Shown here piece after piece: positions 1 to 7,450 of a stretch of 13,758 nt of DNA (its first letter is position 1; each line of letters opens with the position of its first letter). This DNA is from Gemmataceae bacterium (lineage in GTDB: Bacteria; Planctomycetota; Planctomycetia; Gemmatales; Gemmataceae), in NCBI GenBank assembly GCA_020847555.1, contig JADLBT010000305.1:1-13758 (forward strand), written 5' to 3'. A program made the position numbers and the translations under genes. The notes under the pieces were generated by a model. That model saw only the letters and a program-made list of their open reading frames with translations, did no database searches and was not told the DNA's origin.

Positions 1-635
1 TCGACATGAGCGGGTCGATGCGCTACGGCGGAACCTACGTCAACGTCAAGCGGATGGGCCTGGCGCTCGACGGGCTGATCCGCACCGAGTACCCGGGCGA
101 CTTCCTGCAGTTCATCGAGATGTACACCTTCGCGAAGCCGCGGCACGTCTCGGAAGTCGCGGCCCTGATGCCCAAACCAGTGACGATCTTCGACCCGTGG
201 GTCGATCTCGTCGCGGACATGAGCAACCCGCGCCTCAGCGAGCACCAGGTGCCGCCCCACTTCACCAACATCCAACACGGCCTGCACCTGGCCCGCCGCT
301 TGCTGTCCGTGCAGGACACGCCCAACCGGCAGGCGATCCTGATCACCGACGGCCTCCCGACCGCCCACTTCGAGGGCGAGAAGCTGCACCTGAAGTACCC
401 GCCGCACCCCGCCACCGAGAAGGCGACGATGCGTGAGGGGCAACTCTGCGCCCGCGAGGGCATCACGATCAACATCTTTCTGCTGTCGAGCTGGAACCAG
501 ACCCGCGAGGACGTGCAGTTTGCGTACCGGCTGGCCGAAGCGACGAAGGGCCGCGTCTTCTTTCCGGGCGGGCGCGACCTGGATCGGTACGTCGTCTGGG
601 ACTACATCAAGCGGCGCCGCCAGATCCTCGGGTGA
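1..635 (+). CDS. VWA-domain protein, C-terminal part (5' end outside window)
   Basis: This is the C-terminal von Willebrand factor A domain of a larger protein. The reading frame is open to the left edge. The codon before the first ATG (position 6) is GAC, so the sequence reads D-M-S-G-S, the first metal-binding (MIDAS) motif. The ATG at 6 is therefore internal and not a start. The other MIDAS elements follow: Thr in 'FTNIQHGL' about 87 residues on, and Asp in 'LITDGLPT' about 115 residues on. The domain ends at a TGA, 60 bp before the end of the convergent SDR gene. VWA domains of this CoxE/chelatase-like kind usually bind a protein partner through a divalent metal, often next to a MoxR-type AAA ATPase. 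The partner, if any, lies outside the window. No signal peptide or membrane segment is visible in this part. The domain call is firm; the cellular role is unknown. Confidence 0.88.
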   Translation, partial: DMSGSMRYGGTYVNVKRMGLALDGLIRTEYPGDFLQFIEMYTFAKPRHVSEVAALMPKPVTIFDPWVDLVADMSNPRLSEHQVPPHFTNIQHGLHLARRLLSVQDTPNRQAILITDGLPTAHFEGEKLHLKYPPHPATEKATMREGQLCAREGITINIFLLSSWNQTREDVQFAYRLAEATKGRVFFPGGRDLDRYVVWDYIKRRRQILG

Positions 636-642
636 CAGCTGG

Positions 643-668
643 CCCACGGGACGCCACCCGCGGGCTTT
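643..668 (+). repeat. Intergenic palindrome, copy A
   Basis: Stem CCCACGGG (643-650), loop ACGCCA, then CCCGCGGG (657-664) with one mismatch, followed by CTTT. It starts a few bases after the VWA stop codon and fills the short gap between two convergent genes. It matches the four other copies in stem, loop length and flank. It could act as a weak terminator, but the T-run is only three bases. Confidence 0.8.
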
Positions 669-695
669 GCTGTTGCGGCGACCTGAGCCGGGCAG

Positions 696-1469
696 TCACC
701 CTGCCGGCCGCGTTACGTCGTCCTGCGGCTCGTACCCGACCAGCCGGCGCGTTGTCTCCACGTCCCAGCGCATGCCCGTGTTGGCCGACATGCCGTTGAC
801 CACGACGAACGGCGCCGGCAGGTCGGCGAGGAGGCACCGTTCCATCAGCTGGCAGTAATCGCGGTTCGACAGCCACATCAGCCGGAACCACGGCCCGCGC
901 TCGGGCGGCACCTCCTCGGCCCGATTGTCCCCGATCCGCGTCCAGCCGATGCGCACCGCCACCGCCGACAGCCCGTGCGCCTCGGCGAAGCACTTGCCGA
1001 CGCGCTCGCCGAACAGCTTCGCCGAGCCGTAAGCGGTGCTGTCGCGCTGGTGACCGCCGGAGGCGTAGTGTGCCCCGGGACGCGGCGGGAGATCGGGAGT
1101 CAGCAGCGGTGTCGGGTCGTGCTGGTAGCCGCCCATGACGTGGTTCGAGCTGGCGAAAACGACGCGGCGCACCCCGCCCGCGGCGGCGGCCAGGAACACG
1201 TTCACGACCGCGTCCACGTTCGGCCCGACCAGGTTCGGCCACGTCTGGTGGGCGGTCGGGTCGGCCGCCAGGTGAACGACGGCGTCGGCGCCGCGGAATC
1301 GCTCGACCCACGCCGGCTCCCACCGGCCGAGATCCGCCGGGACGATCGCCTCGTCGCCGTTCGGGTCGATGTCGAGGAGGCGCAGGTCGTACCGCCCTTC
1401 CAGGTGGCGGCGCAGCTTGGCCCCCAGGTTGCCCGCCGCCCCGGTGATCAGCACCGTCTTGACGTCCAT
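696..1469 (-). CDS. NAD-dependent epimerase/dehydratase, uronate-dehydrogenase-like
   Basis: This is an extended short-chain dehydrogenase of 257 residues, predicted cytoplasmic. The N-terminal Rossmann motif is TGAAGNLG (G10, G13, G16). The Ser lies in 'VVFASSNH' (about 107-108) and the catalytic pair is Y147/K151 in 'AYGSAK'. The 'FASSNH', 'PDLPPRP', 'AVRIG' and 'GMSAN' segments, and the overall length, resemble uronate dehydrogenase, which oxidises glucuronate or galacturonate to the aldarolactone with NAD+. Compared with that family there is a short insertion ('SGGHQRDST') just before the catalytic Tyr, so the substrate may differ. The ATG at 1469 is preceded by a strong GGAGGTGA Shine-Dalgarno that overlaps the end of the kinase gene. 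Only 6 bp separate the two, so they are very likely co-transcribed and translationally coupled. Fold and cofactor are sure; uronate as substrate is a family-based guess. Confidence 0.88.
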   Translation of the reverse strand: MDVKTVLITGAAGNLGAKLRRHLEGRYDLRLLDIDPNGDEAIVPADLGRWEPAWVERFRGADAVVHLAADPTAHQTWPNLVGPNVDAVVNVFLAAAAGGVRRVVFASSNHVMGGYQHDPTPLLTPDLPPRPGAHYASGGHQRDSTAYGSAKLFGERVGKCFAEAHGLSAVAVRIGWTRIGDNRAEEVPPERGPWFRLMWLSNRDYCQLMERCLLADLPAPFVVVNGMSANTGMRWDVETTRRLVGYEPQDDVTRPAG

Positions 1470-1475
1470 CGGCGC

Positions 1476-2366
1476 TCACCTCCGTTCGAGTTCCGCCCGG
1501 TCGAGCGCCGGCGTGCCGCCAGCGGACGCGGCCACTCGGGCTGCCAGCCGGTTCGCGAAGGCCGCCGCCTCCCCCAGCGGTTTGCCCTCCAGGGTGAGGG
1601 CGAGCAGCCCCGCGGTGAACGCATCCCCGGCGCCGACCGTATCGACCACCGCGACCGCAACGCCCGGCACGCTCACCTCTTCCTCGTCGGTCTGCACCAG
1701 GCAACCGCGCTCACCGCGCGTCACGGCCACGACTTCCAGCTGATAGCGCCGGCGCAGCTCCTGCACCGCGGCGGATGGCGTTTCCCCGCCCAGCCCCAGC
1801 AGGCCGCGCAGCACGGCGAGTTCGTCCTCGTTGAGCTTCGCCCATCGACTCGCCCGCAGCGATTCCTCGATCACCGCGCGGCTGTAGAAGTCCTGGCGCA
1901 GATTGACGTCGTACACGATCAGGGCGTTGCGGGCCGCGCCGAGGGCGCGGCGGACCGTCTCACGGGCGACCGGGTGGCGCTGGATCAGGGTGCCGAAGCA
2001 GACCGCCTCCGCGTGGGCGAACAGCCCCTCCAGCCCCGTGTCCCAGGCGAGGTAGTCGTAGGCCACCTCGGGGGTGATCGTGAATGCCGGCTGGCCGCGC
2101 TCGTCCACTGCCACCGTCACGGTGCCGGTCGGGTGCCGGTCGTCTTCCTGCAGGTGGGCGTCGGACAGCCCGAGGCGCCGGACGGCCGCGCGGATCTCGC
2201 GCCCGAGGTCGGCCGCGCCGACGCGGCTGACCACGGCACTCGGGCGGCCCAGCTGGTGGCAGTGAAAGGCGAAGTTGAACGGGGCGCCGCCGAGCTGCCG
2301 GCCGCCCGGCAGGAGATCCCACAGGATCTCGCCCAGCCCGATGACCTGTCCCGGTGTTGCCGCCAT
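1476..2366 (-). CDS. PfkB-family carbohydrate kinase (fructokinase-like)
   Basis: This 296-residue ribokinase-fold kinase transfers phosphate from ATP to a sugar hydroxyl in the cytoplasm. The substrate-side motif 'GGAPFN' is at 26-31 and 'YDVNLR' at 152-157. The PfkB signature '[12 protein letters not shown]' begins at 242, with catalytic Asp248 and its anion-hole glycines intact. The length is normal for the family. The 'GGAPFNFA' and '[11 protein letters not shown]' segments are closest to bacterial fructokinases, but substrate specificity cannot be read from sequence alone. It is the middle gene of three: the cupin stop is 15 bp upstream and the dehydrogenase starts 6 bp downstream. Start at ATG 2366, with a G-rich 'GGGAGGG' ribosome site. 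Confidence 0.92.
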   Translation of the reverse strand: MAATPGQVIGLGEILWDLLPGGRQLGGAPFNFAFHCHQLGRPSAVVSRVGAADLGREIRAAVRRLGLSDAHLQEDDRHPTGTVTVAVDERGQPAFTITPEVAYDYLAWDTGLEGLFAHAEAVCFGTLIQRHPVARETVRRALGAARNALIVYDVNLRQDFYSRAVIEESLRASRWAKLNEDELAVLRGLLGLGGETPSAAVQELRRRYQLEVVAVTRGERGCLVQTDEEEVSVPGVAVAVVDTVGAGDAFTAGLLALTLEGKPLGEAAAFANRLAARVAASAGGTPALDRAELERR

Positions 2367-2381
2367 CGCACCGCCCTCCCA

Positions 2382-2795
2382 TTACCCAGGCCCGAACCCC
2401 TCCGGCGCCGGACCCGCGACGTACACGTCGCGGTCGGGCCGGCACCCCGGCGTGTGGACGTCGAGCAGGTCCAGCGATTCGTCTCCGGTGACGAACCCGT
2501 GCGTCGTTCCGGGCGGCAGCCGCAGGAAGTCGCCCGCCGTCAGCGGGTACGCGCGCCCGTTCAGGACCGCCGTCCCGCGCCCGGCCAGGACGAAGTAATA
2601 CTCCTCCGCTCGTCGGTGGTAGCTGACGCTCGTGCGCTGGTGCGGCTCGATGCGCACCCGGTAGACCGTGCCCGCCCCCTCCTCGCCGGGGTCGATGAGC
2701 GACTCGATGGCGTATGGGCCAAGGCGCTCCGTGCGCCCCGGGTCGCCGCTACGGCGATGGAGCACGGGCAACGCGGGTCGGTCCGGCACGGTCAT
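2382..2795 (-). CDS. Single-domain cupin protein (mannose-6-P isomerase type II-like)
   Basis: This 137-residue protein is essentially one cupin barrel. Metal-binding candidates are H60, E64/E65 and H99: motif 1 is '[17 protein letters not shown]', motif 2 is '[14 protein letters not shown]'. 'GQ-S-HRR-E-VLAG' spacing and 'PPGTTH' resemble the C-terminal cupin of bifunctional GDP-mannose pyrophosphorylase/phosphomannose isomerases, so sugar-phosphate isomerisation is plausible but unproven. I chose the ATG at 2795, preceded by GGGGGAAG. A longer frame runs back to 3011, but that extension is low-complexity, would read through the palindromic repeat at 2952-2985 and would skip the likely promoter at 2833-2838. 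It is the first gene of the cupin-kinase-dehydrogenase set, so it probably serves the same sugar pathway. Confidence 0.82.
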   Translation of the reverse strand: MTVPDRPALPVLHRRSGDPGRTERLGPYAIESLIDPGEEGAGTVYRVRIEPHQRTSVSYHRRAEEYYFVLAGRGTAVLNGRAYPLTAGDFLRLPPGTTHGFVTGDESLDLLDVHTPGCRPDRDVYVAGPAPEGFGPG

Positions 2796-2832
2796 GAGCT
2801 TCCCCCGGGGCGTCCGTGGACGGCGTACAGGC

Positions 2833-2861
2833 ACTATACGGGCACCCCGGACCGCAGACAG
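2833..2861 (-). promoter_or_regulatory. Candidate promoter of the cupin-kinase-dehydrogenase operon
   Basis: On the minus strand a TATAGT -10-like box (plus 2833-2838) stands out in GC-rich DNA. The -35 region 17 bp away (plus 2856-2861, CTGTCT) matches the consensus poorly. The expected transcript start would lie about 30 nt before the cupin ATG at 2795, a sensible leader length. This is motif matching only. Confidence 0.38.
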
Positions 2862-2912
2862 GGCCGTGCTCCCGGTTCCGCGCCGCGTCGTCATCGACAG
2901 GCGGGCATTTGC

Positions 2913-2941
2913 TTGACGCGCCGCCCGCCGCGTGGGAGCAT
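2913..2941 (+). promoter_or_regulatory. Candidate promoter of the sulfatase gene
   Basis: TTGACG (2913-2918) is a good -35-like hexamer. The best -10-like partner at 17 bp spacing, GAGCAT (2936-2941), is weak. If used, transcription would begin near 2947 and place palindrome B inside the sulfatase leader. Confidence 0.28.
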
Positions 2942-2951
2942 GAGGCGCCAG

Positions 2952-2986
2952 GGACTCGACCCACGGGACGTCGCCCGTGGGCTTTG
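2952..2986 (+). repeat. Intergenic palindrome, copy B
   Basis: Perfect stem CCCACGGG (2960-2967), loop ACGTCG, CCCGTGGG (2974-2981), then CTTTG. The left flank GGACTCGA is nearly identical to the flank of copy E (GGACTTGA), so the repeated unit is longer than the hairpin. This copy lies between divergent genes (cupin and sulfatase), where a plain terminator role makes little sense. Confidence 0.85.
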
Positions 2987-3050
2987 CCCACCAGTTCCCT
3001 GGCCCCTGCATTCACTCCTCAGTCCCCCTGGTTACAGAAGAGATCCGACC

Positions 3051-4463
3051 ATGAAGCGCTGGCACCTGCTCCCGTTCCTCGTTGCTCTCGTCGGCCTCCT
3101 CTGCCCGGCCCCCGCGCAGGCGGGACCGCCGAAGAAGAAGCCGCTGAACATCATCTCCATCGTCACCGACGATCAGGGGCGCTGGGCGGTCGGGGCATAC
3201 GGCAACCGCGAGGTGAAGACGCCGAACATGGACCGCCTGGCGCGCGAGGGGGCGAAGTTCGTCCACGCCTTCACCGCCACCCCGGTTTGCTCCCCGAGCC
3301 GGGCCACGTTCCTGTCGGGGCGGTACGGCTCGCAGGTCGGCATCACGGACTGGATCGCGCCGGTCGAGGCGGAGGGTGGAGCCGGCCTGCCGCAGGACGC
3401 GCTGACGTGGGCCGAGGTGCTGCGCCGCGCTGGCTACGTCACGGCCCTGGTCGGCAAGTGGCACCTGGGCATGCTGCCGCAGTTCCACCCGACCCGGCGC
3501 GGGTTCGACCACTTCTTCGGCTTCCTCGGCGGCGGCAACACGCCGATGAATCCGACGCTGGAGGAGAAGGGCAAGCAGAAGAAGTTCAAGGGTCCGCTGC
3601 CCGACATCCTGGTGGACGACGCGATCGGCTTCATCAAGGCGAACCGCGAACGACCGTTCGCCCTGCTGCTGCACTTCCGCGCCCCGCACCTGCCCTACGG
3701 CCCGGTGCCGGCCGAGGACGCGGCCCCATTCAAGGATCTGGACCCGACCGTGCCGCAGGCGCCCGGGGCCGACGTCGCGAAGGTCAAGAAGCTGACCCGC
3801 GACTACTACGCCAGCGTCCATTCGGTGGACCGCAATCTCGGCCGCCTGTTCGCGGCGCTGGAGGCGCTGGGGCTGCTGGAGCACACGATCATTCTGTTCA
3901 CCAGCGACCACGGGTACATGATCGGCCACCACGGCCTGCACTCCAAGGGCAACGCCTTCTGGATCGCCGGCGGCGTCAACGGCCCGAAGCGGCCGAACAT
4001 GTTCGACGACGCGATCCGCGTCCCGCTGCTGATCCGCTGGCCGGGCGCCGTCAAGCCGGGGACGGAGATTCGCGAGATGGTGTGCAACGTGGACACGTTC
4101 GCGTCGGTGCTCGGCATGCTGGGGGTGCCGGCGCCGGCCAACTACAAGCACCAGGGGCGAGACTTCTCGCCGCTGTTACGCGGCGAGAAGGTGGCGTGGC
4201 GCGACGCTCATTTCAGCCAGTACGACCTGCACAACGGCGGACTGGCCTACATGCGCTCGATCCGCACGGCGCGCTATCACCTCGTGCGGCACCACTTCAC
4301 CAACCTGCTCGATGAGCTGTACGACCTGGACCAGGATCCGGGCGAGCTGCGCAACCTGTACAAGAACCCGAAATACCGTGCGGTGCGCGACCAGCTCCAG
4401 GAGCGTCTGACCGCGTGGCAGCGCTCCATCGACGACCCGATCCTGCGCAAGGCCGGGAAGTAG
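3051..4463 (+). CDS. Secreted type I sulfatase (arylsulfatase family)
   Basis: This is a 470-residue sulfatase that hydrolyses sulfate esters, probably on sulfated polysaccharide fragments. Residues 1-24 form a signal peptide (positive start, hydrophobic run, 'AQA' before the mature end), so it works outside the cytoplasm. Metal-binding D40/D41 lie in 'VTDDQG'. Signature I is '[13 protein letters not shown]' with Cys80, the residue converted to formylglycine. Signature II contains 'GKWHLG' (135-140). A further metal site is '[11 protein letters not shown]' (D286/H287). All core residues are present and the length is normal. The ATG at 3051 was chosen because it gives the signal peptide; the frame stays open far upstream but antisense to the sugar genes. 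There is no maturase gene in the window, so the formylglycine-generating enzyme must be elsewhere. Substrate unknown. Confidence 0.96.
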   Translation: MKRWHLLPFLVALVGLLCPAPAQAGPPKKKPLNIISIVTDDQGRWAVGAYGNREVKTPNMDRLAREGAKFVHAFTATPVCSPSRATFLSGRYGSQVGITDWIAPVEAEGGAGLPQDALTWAEVLRRAGYVTALVGKWHLGMLPQFHPTRRGFDHFFGFLGGGNTPMNPTLEEKGKQKKFKGPLPDILVDDAIGFIKANRERPFALLLHFRAPHLPYGPVPAEDAAPFKDLDPTVPQAPGADVAKVKKLTRDYYASVHSVDRNLGRLFAALEALGLLEHTIILFTSDHGYMIGHHGLHSKGNAFWIAGGVNGPKRPNMFDDAIRVPLLIRWPGAVKPGTEIREMVCNVDTFASVLGMLGVPAPANYKHQGRDFSPLLRGEKVAWRDAHFSQYDLHNGGLAYMRSIRTARYHLVRHHFTNLLDELYDLDQDPGELRNLYKNPKYRAVRDQLQERLTAWQRSIDDPILRKAGK

Positions 4464-4483
4464 CGGCCAGGGACGCCAGGATC

Positions 4484-4513
4484 AAAGCCCACGGGACGCC
4501 ACCCGTGGGCTTT
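4484..4513 (+). repeat. Intergenic palindrome, copy C (possible bidirectional terminator)
   Basis: This is the most perfect copy: a 12-bp stem AAAGCCCACGGG (4484-4495), a 6-nt loop ACGCCA and CCCGTGGGCTTT (4502-4513). It sits in the 60-bp gap between the convergent sulfatase and lipoprotein genes. A stable hairpin ending in TTT on both strands could stop transcription from either side, though the T-tract is short. GGGACGCCA also occurs just upstream (4470-4478). Confidence 0.88.
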
Positions 4514-4523
4514 CTCTCCTCAC

Positions 4524-5345
4524 TCATTTCGGCACCGGGAGGGGGGGCGGCGGGCGCGGCGGGACCAGACGCTGCCGCCGGGTGTAGATCTGCTCGTTGC
4601 GCGCCGCGGCCGAGCCGATCCCGAGCGTCTTGAGGCTGAAGTCGATCCCGCGCATCACGGTCTGGTCGGTCGCCTTCGCGAGCGGCACCTGGTAGATGAC
4701 CGCCACCTGCTTCCCCTCGGACTGGTGGAAGTAGATCGCGAAGTGGGAGGCGTCCTCCGGCCCGCCGGCCTCGTTGAGAGTGAGCGCCTTGAACCACACC
4801 GGCGGCAGGGCGTCCAGCCGGGTCTTCGGGCTCTCCTTGACCACCTTCGCGGTGACGATCGGGTTCGGTACGAGGAGGCGGCGCTTGTGGAGCCGCTCGA
4901 CGTACCCCTGCAGGGCGGCCAGGACGGTCCGCTGAAAGTCCTGGCTCGGCATTGTCCCGGTGTCCGCCGCCAGGTACAGGTTGTAGCCCGGCGGTCCGGC
5001 GTAGCGATAGAGTTCCACGCCCTCGGCCTGGGCCGGCTCCTCGCCCTCCACCGGGACGGTGCCCCACGGCGGCTGGGGCGGGCTGGTCCGGAGCGGACGG
5101 AGGAACAGCTTCACCTGCGCCAGTTTGGGCGGGGACTTCGGATCCTTCCAGCGGTAGCTCGGCGGCGTCTGCACCGGGAACCCGAGCGCCTCGTTCTCGG
5201 CGTCGTGGTGCTCGAACCGGGCTCGCTCGGCGTCCATGAGCCGCTCGTACTCGTCCAGCCCGCACCCGGCCGCCGCCAGCAGTCCCAGCGCGAGCAGCAC
5301 CGCCCCGGCACGCCGCCTCGAATCGCGATGGCTCCTGAGCCCCAC
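4524..5345 (-). CDS. Predicted lipoprotein of unknown function
   Basis: The product is 273 residues and I do not recognise the family. The N-terminus is a textbook lipoprotein signal: basic residues, the hydrophobic run 'AGAVLLALGLLAAAGC' and lipobox Cys28, so it should be anchored to a membrane facing the periplasm. The mature part is charged and mixed alpha/beta in appearance, with no further membrane segment, and it ends in a proline-rich tail ('PPRPPPPLP'). A GTG at 5387 is also in frame, but AGGAGG directly abuts it. The GTG at 5345 has GGAGG six bases upstream and gives a normal-length signal peptide, so I prefer it. The gene is divergent from the PII gene (128-bp gap) and convergent with the sulfatase. 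No function can be assigned. Confidence 0.8.
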   Translation of the reverse strand: MGLRSHRDSRRRAGAVLLALGLLAAAGCGLDEYERLMDAERARFEHHDAENEALGFPVQTPPSYRWKDPKSPPKLAQVKLFLRPLRTSPPQPPWGTVPVEGEEPAQAEGVELYRYAGPPGYNLYLAADTGTMPSQDFQRTVLAALQGYVERLHKRRLLVPNPIVTAKVVKESPKTRLDALPPVWFKALTLNEAGGPEDASHFAIYFHQSEGKQVAVIYQVPLAKATDQTVMRGIDFSLKTLGIGSAAARNEQIYTRRQRLVPPRPPPPLPVPK

Positions 5346-5473
5346 GGTCCACCTCCCCTCGGGGCGACGCGCACCTTCTCGCGCCACCTCCTGTCGTGTA
5401 GCGTAAGGTCAGGACGGCGCCGGGTCGAGGGGAATCGCCCCCGCGACGCGCCGCTCGCCGTGGCGGAAGACCG

Positions 5474-5788
5474 ATGAAGCAGCTCGTCATTGTCGTCAAG
5501 CCGTTCCGGGCCGAGGCGGTCCTGAGCGCCATCGCCGGCATGGACGTGGCCGCGTGCGTGGTCCAGGAGGCGAAGGGCTACGGCCGCCAGAAGGGATACC
5601 TCGACCGTTACGCGGGCGGCGAGTACAGCCTGGCGTACCTGCCGAAGGTCGAGATCACCGTCTGGGTGAGCGACGAGCGCGCCGACCTGGCGGTCCAGGC
5701 GATGGTGCGCGCCGCGCGCACCGGCCGCATCGGGGATGGGAAGATCCTCGTTATCGATGTGGCCTGGCCGGACGTGCTGGAGTTCTGA
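5474..5788 (+). CDS. PII-family signalling protein with shortened C-loop
   Basis: This 104-residue protein aligns without gaps to E. coli GlnB over residues 1-97. PII trimers sense ATP/ADP and 2-oxoglutarate and dock on transporters or enzymes. Conserved are the T-loop with Tyr51 ('GGEYSLAYLPK'), Q39 and K58 (2-oxoglutarate contacts), and the B-loop TGRIGDGK (83-90). The C-terminal end differs: after 'DVA' it reads W-P-D-V-L-E-F and stops, so the arginines equivalent to GlnB R101 and R103, which hold ATP phosphates, are absent. The start at ATG 5474 has a modest GGAAG upstream. No amtB or glnA lies nearby; the neighbours are a divergent lipoprotein and a convergent acetyltransferase. I leave the symbol empty because glnB versus glnK versus a divergent paralogue cannot be decided here. 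Confidence 0.93.
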   Translation: MKQLVIVVKPFRAEAVLSAIAGMDVAACVVQEAKGYGRQKGYLDRYAGGEYSLAYLPKVEITVWVSDERADLAVQAMVRAARTGRIGDGKILVIDVAWPDVLEF

Positions 5789-5822
5789 TCCCCGCTCCGG
5801 GTGCTGGTGTCCGGTGCGTGCC

Positions 5823-5847
5823 CCCCTCTCCCCTCGTGGGAGAGGGG
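5823..5847. repeat. C/T-rich hairpin, family 2, first arm
   Basis: CCCCTCTCCC (5823-5832), loop CTCGT, then GGGAGAGGGG (5838-5847): a perfect 10-bp stem. It lies 3' of the PII gene and faces the convergent GNAT gene. A near-copy of this core (CCCTCTCC...GTGGGAGAGGGG) lies after truB at about 8452-8476. Confidence 0.75.
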
Positions 5848-5867
5848 AGAAGGCTCCCCACCCCCGG

Positions 5868-5891
5868 CCCCTCCCCCACAAGGGGGAGGGG
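5868..5891. repeat. C-rich hairpin, family 2, second arm
   Basis: CCCCTCCCCC (5868-5877), loop ACAA, then GGGGGAGGGG (5882-5891): a perfect 10-bp stem, 20 bp from the first hairpin. Together they form a double hairpin between two convergent genes, which could block read-through from both. There is no long T-tract, so intrinsic termination is uncertain. Confidence 0.72.
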
Positions 5892-5937
5892 AGGAAGACA
5901 AACCTGACGCCCTCCCCAGGATCGTGAATGCAAGCGG

Positions 5938-6450
5938 CTACTCGTGCCCGTCTCCCAGGGCCGCGAACTCCGGCGCGTACCGCACCAGCCCCCCGCCGGC
6001 CGGAATGCTGCCCGGACACAGTTCGAGCGCCTGGAACGCATCGCCGCCGCCGTACTCGTCGTGCAGGTTCCACCGTCGCGCGGGGACGAACCCGAATCGG
6101 CCGTAATACCGCGGATCACCGAGCACGACGACGAACCCGCACCCCGCCTCCCGCGCAGCCGCGAGCCCGTCGCGGATCAGCCGGCTGCCGATGCCCTGCC
6201 GCTGCACCTCGGGCAGCACGGCCACCGGCGCCAGCCCGACGCCGCCGGACGAGTCGGCGATGCTCACCGGACTGAAGGCGACGTGGCCGACCACGCGCTC
6301 GCCGGCCAGCGCCGCCAGCGCGACGGTCAGGCGACCGGCGGCCCGTAGCGCCGCCACCAACCGGGCCTCGTCGGAGGCCGGGAACGCGGCAGCGTGGACG
6401 GCGTGAATCCCCTCCGCGTCGGTGGGGCGTTCAAAACGAATCACCAGCAT
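5938..6450 (-). CDS. GNAT-family N-acetyltransferase (YhbS-like)
   Basis: This 170-residue protein has a complete GNAT fold that transfers an acetyl group from acetyl-CoA, predicted cytoplasmic. Beta-4 is 'GLAPVAVLPEVQ', followed by the CoA pyrophosphate loop 'RQGIGSRL' (84-91). 'VVLGDPRYYGRFGF' (about 108-121) is typical of the YhbS subgroup, whose acceptor is mostly unknown. The ATG at 6450 has a GGAGAGG site. It begins 27 bp after the lipid kinase stop on the same strand, so the two are probably co-transcribed. The family is clear, the substrate is not. Confidence 0.92.
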   Translation of the reverse strand: MLVIRFERPTDAEGIHAVHAAAFPASDEARLVAALRAAGRLTVALAALAGERVVGHVAFSPVSIADSSGGVGLAPVAVLPEVQRQGIGSRLIRDGLAAAREAGCGFVVVLGDPRYYGRFGFVPARRWNLHDEYGGGDAFQALELCPGSIPAGGGLVRYAPEFAALGDGHE

Positions 6451-6477
6451 GCGCCTCTCCTGTCTGCTACCGTCCGA

Positions 6478-7377
6478 TCAACCCAGCATCTGCACGCGCA
6501 GCCGGCCCGGCAGGATGCGGATGTCCAGCTCGCGCACGTTGTCCTCGGGGCGGGCGAAAAACTCGCCGTCGATGTGAACCGTCAGCGGCGCCTCCGACCG
6601 CAGCGCGAGGCACCGGCACTGGCCCTGATGGAGTTTCGGGTACGCGGTCGGCGGACTGCCGAGGGCCAGCCGCGGCAGGAGGCGCAGCACCTCGAAGCGC
6701 GACAGCGCCCCCGCGTGGATGTAGTCGAACAGCCCGTCGTCGAGCCGGGCGTGCGGCGCCATGGTGAACCCGCCCTCGCGCCGGGCGAGCATGACGCTGA
6801 GCAGCAGCGTCGGCATCGTGCGCTCCGGCTGGTCGTCGAGGCGCAGCGTCATGCGCGGCGTGGCGTAGCGATACCACAGGGCGCGCAGCGTCGCCAGTCC
6901 GTACAGGGCGATACCTTGCAGCCGCCTGATCTGGCGCGACTCCAGCGTCACCGCTCCGTTCAGCCCCAGCCCCAGGCAGCAGACGAAGTAGCGCTGCCGT
7001 CCGGTCGGCTCGCTCACCGCGCCGACATCGACCGCCCGCACGGTGCCGGGCGGTGCGCCGTTTGCCTCCGCCTCCAGGCTGTGAGCGTAGTCGTTGGCGG
7101 ACCCGATCGGAACGACGGCGAAGTTGACGTCGGATCGATCGGCGCGGAGCAGGCCGTTGGCGACCTCGTGAACGGTGCCGTCCCCGCCGGCCGCGGCGAC
7201 CGTCCGGAACCCCTCGCGGGCGGCGTGTTCGGCGAGCGTCTCGGCGTCGCCGGCGCAGCGCGTCGGCCGGAACTCGGCGTGTGCCCCCCAGCTGCGCCGC
7301 AGCCCCGCCAGGCGCTTCGCGGCGCGCTGGCGGCCGGCCTTCGGGTTGAAGATGACACACAGCTCCGCCTGCGACAT
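6478..7377 (-). CDS. Diacylglycerol/lipid kinase family protein
   Basis: A 299-residue lipid kinase of the DagK/YegS/sphingosine-kinase superfamily, which phosphorylates a lipid hydroxyl with ATP at the inner face of the membrane. Features in order: 'NPKAG' (11-15), nucleotide-binding 'GGDGT' (64-68), 'PIGSANDYA' (90-98, where most relatives have P-L-G-T-x-N-D), and the C-terminal 'HIDGE' near the end. Length is normal and no transmembrane helix is obvious, as in soluble YegS-like members. The start at ATG 7377 is preceded by GGGAGAG. It is divergent from truB and probably the first gene of a two-gene unit with the GNAT gene. Diacylglycerol is the default guess; other lipids are possible. Confidence 0.93.
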   Translation of the reverse strand: MSQAELCVIFNPKAGRQRAAKRLAGLRRSWGAHAEFRPTRCAGDAETLAEHAAREGFRTVAAAGGDGTVHEVANGLLRADRSDVNFAVVPIGSANDYAHSLEAEANGAPPGTVRAVDVGAVSEPTGRQRYFVCCLGLGLNGAVTLESRQIRRLQGIALYGLATLRALWYRYATPRMTLRLDDQPERTMPTLLLSVMLARREGGFTMAPHARLDDGLFDYIHAGALSRFEVLRLLPRLALGSPPTAYPKLHQGQCRCLALRSEAPLTVHIDGEFFARPEDNVRELDIRILPGRLRVQMLG

Positions 7378-7422
7378 CAGTTCTCTCCCGGCGCGAACCG
7401 GCGCCGCCTTCGAGCGTCTCCC

Positions 7423-7450
7423 TGGACGGTCCGGTCATGTGCGTTATACT
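7423..7450 (+). promoter_or_regulatory. Candidate truB promoter
   Basis: TGGACG (7423-7428), a 16-bp spacer, then TATACT (7445-7450), a 5/6 match to the -10 consensus. The expected start lies about 50 nt before the truB ATG. The complementary strand of the same box reads TATAAC (7443-7448) toward the lipid kinase gene, so divergent promoters may overlap here. Confidence 0.45.

Noticed and set aside
12..635. Complete VWA gene starting at the ATG at position 6
   Set aside because: The Asp codon just before it completes the MIDAS motif, so the ATG is internal and the gene is truncated by the window.
2796..3011. Extension of the cupin gene to an ATG at 3011
   Set aside because: The added residues are low-complexity, cross palindrome B and the likely promoter, and lie outside the cupin domain.
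975..3050. Upstream extension of the sulfatase frame by nearly 700 codons
   Set aside because: It is antisense to three well-supported sugar genes and the signal peptide begins exactly at 3051.
3012..4151. 379-codon minus-strand frame opposite the sulfatase
   Set aside because: No domain, no ribosome site and complete overlap with a gene carrying all sulfatase catalytic residues.
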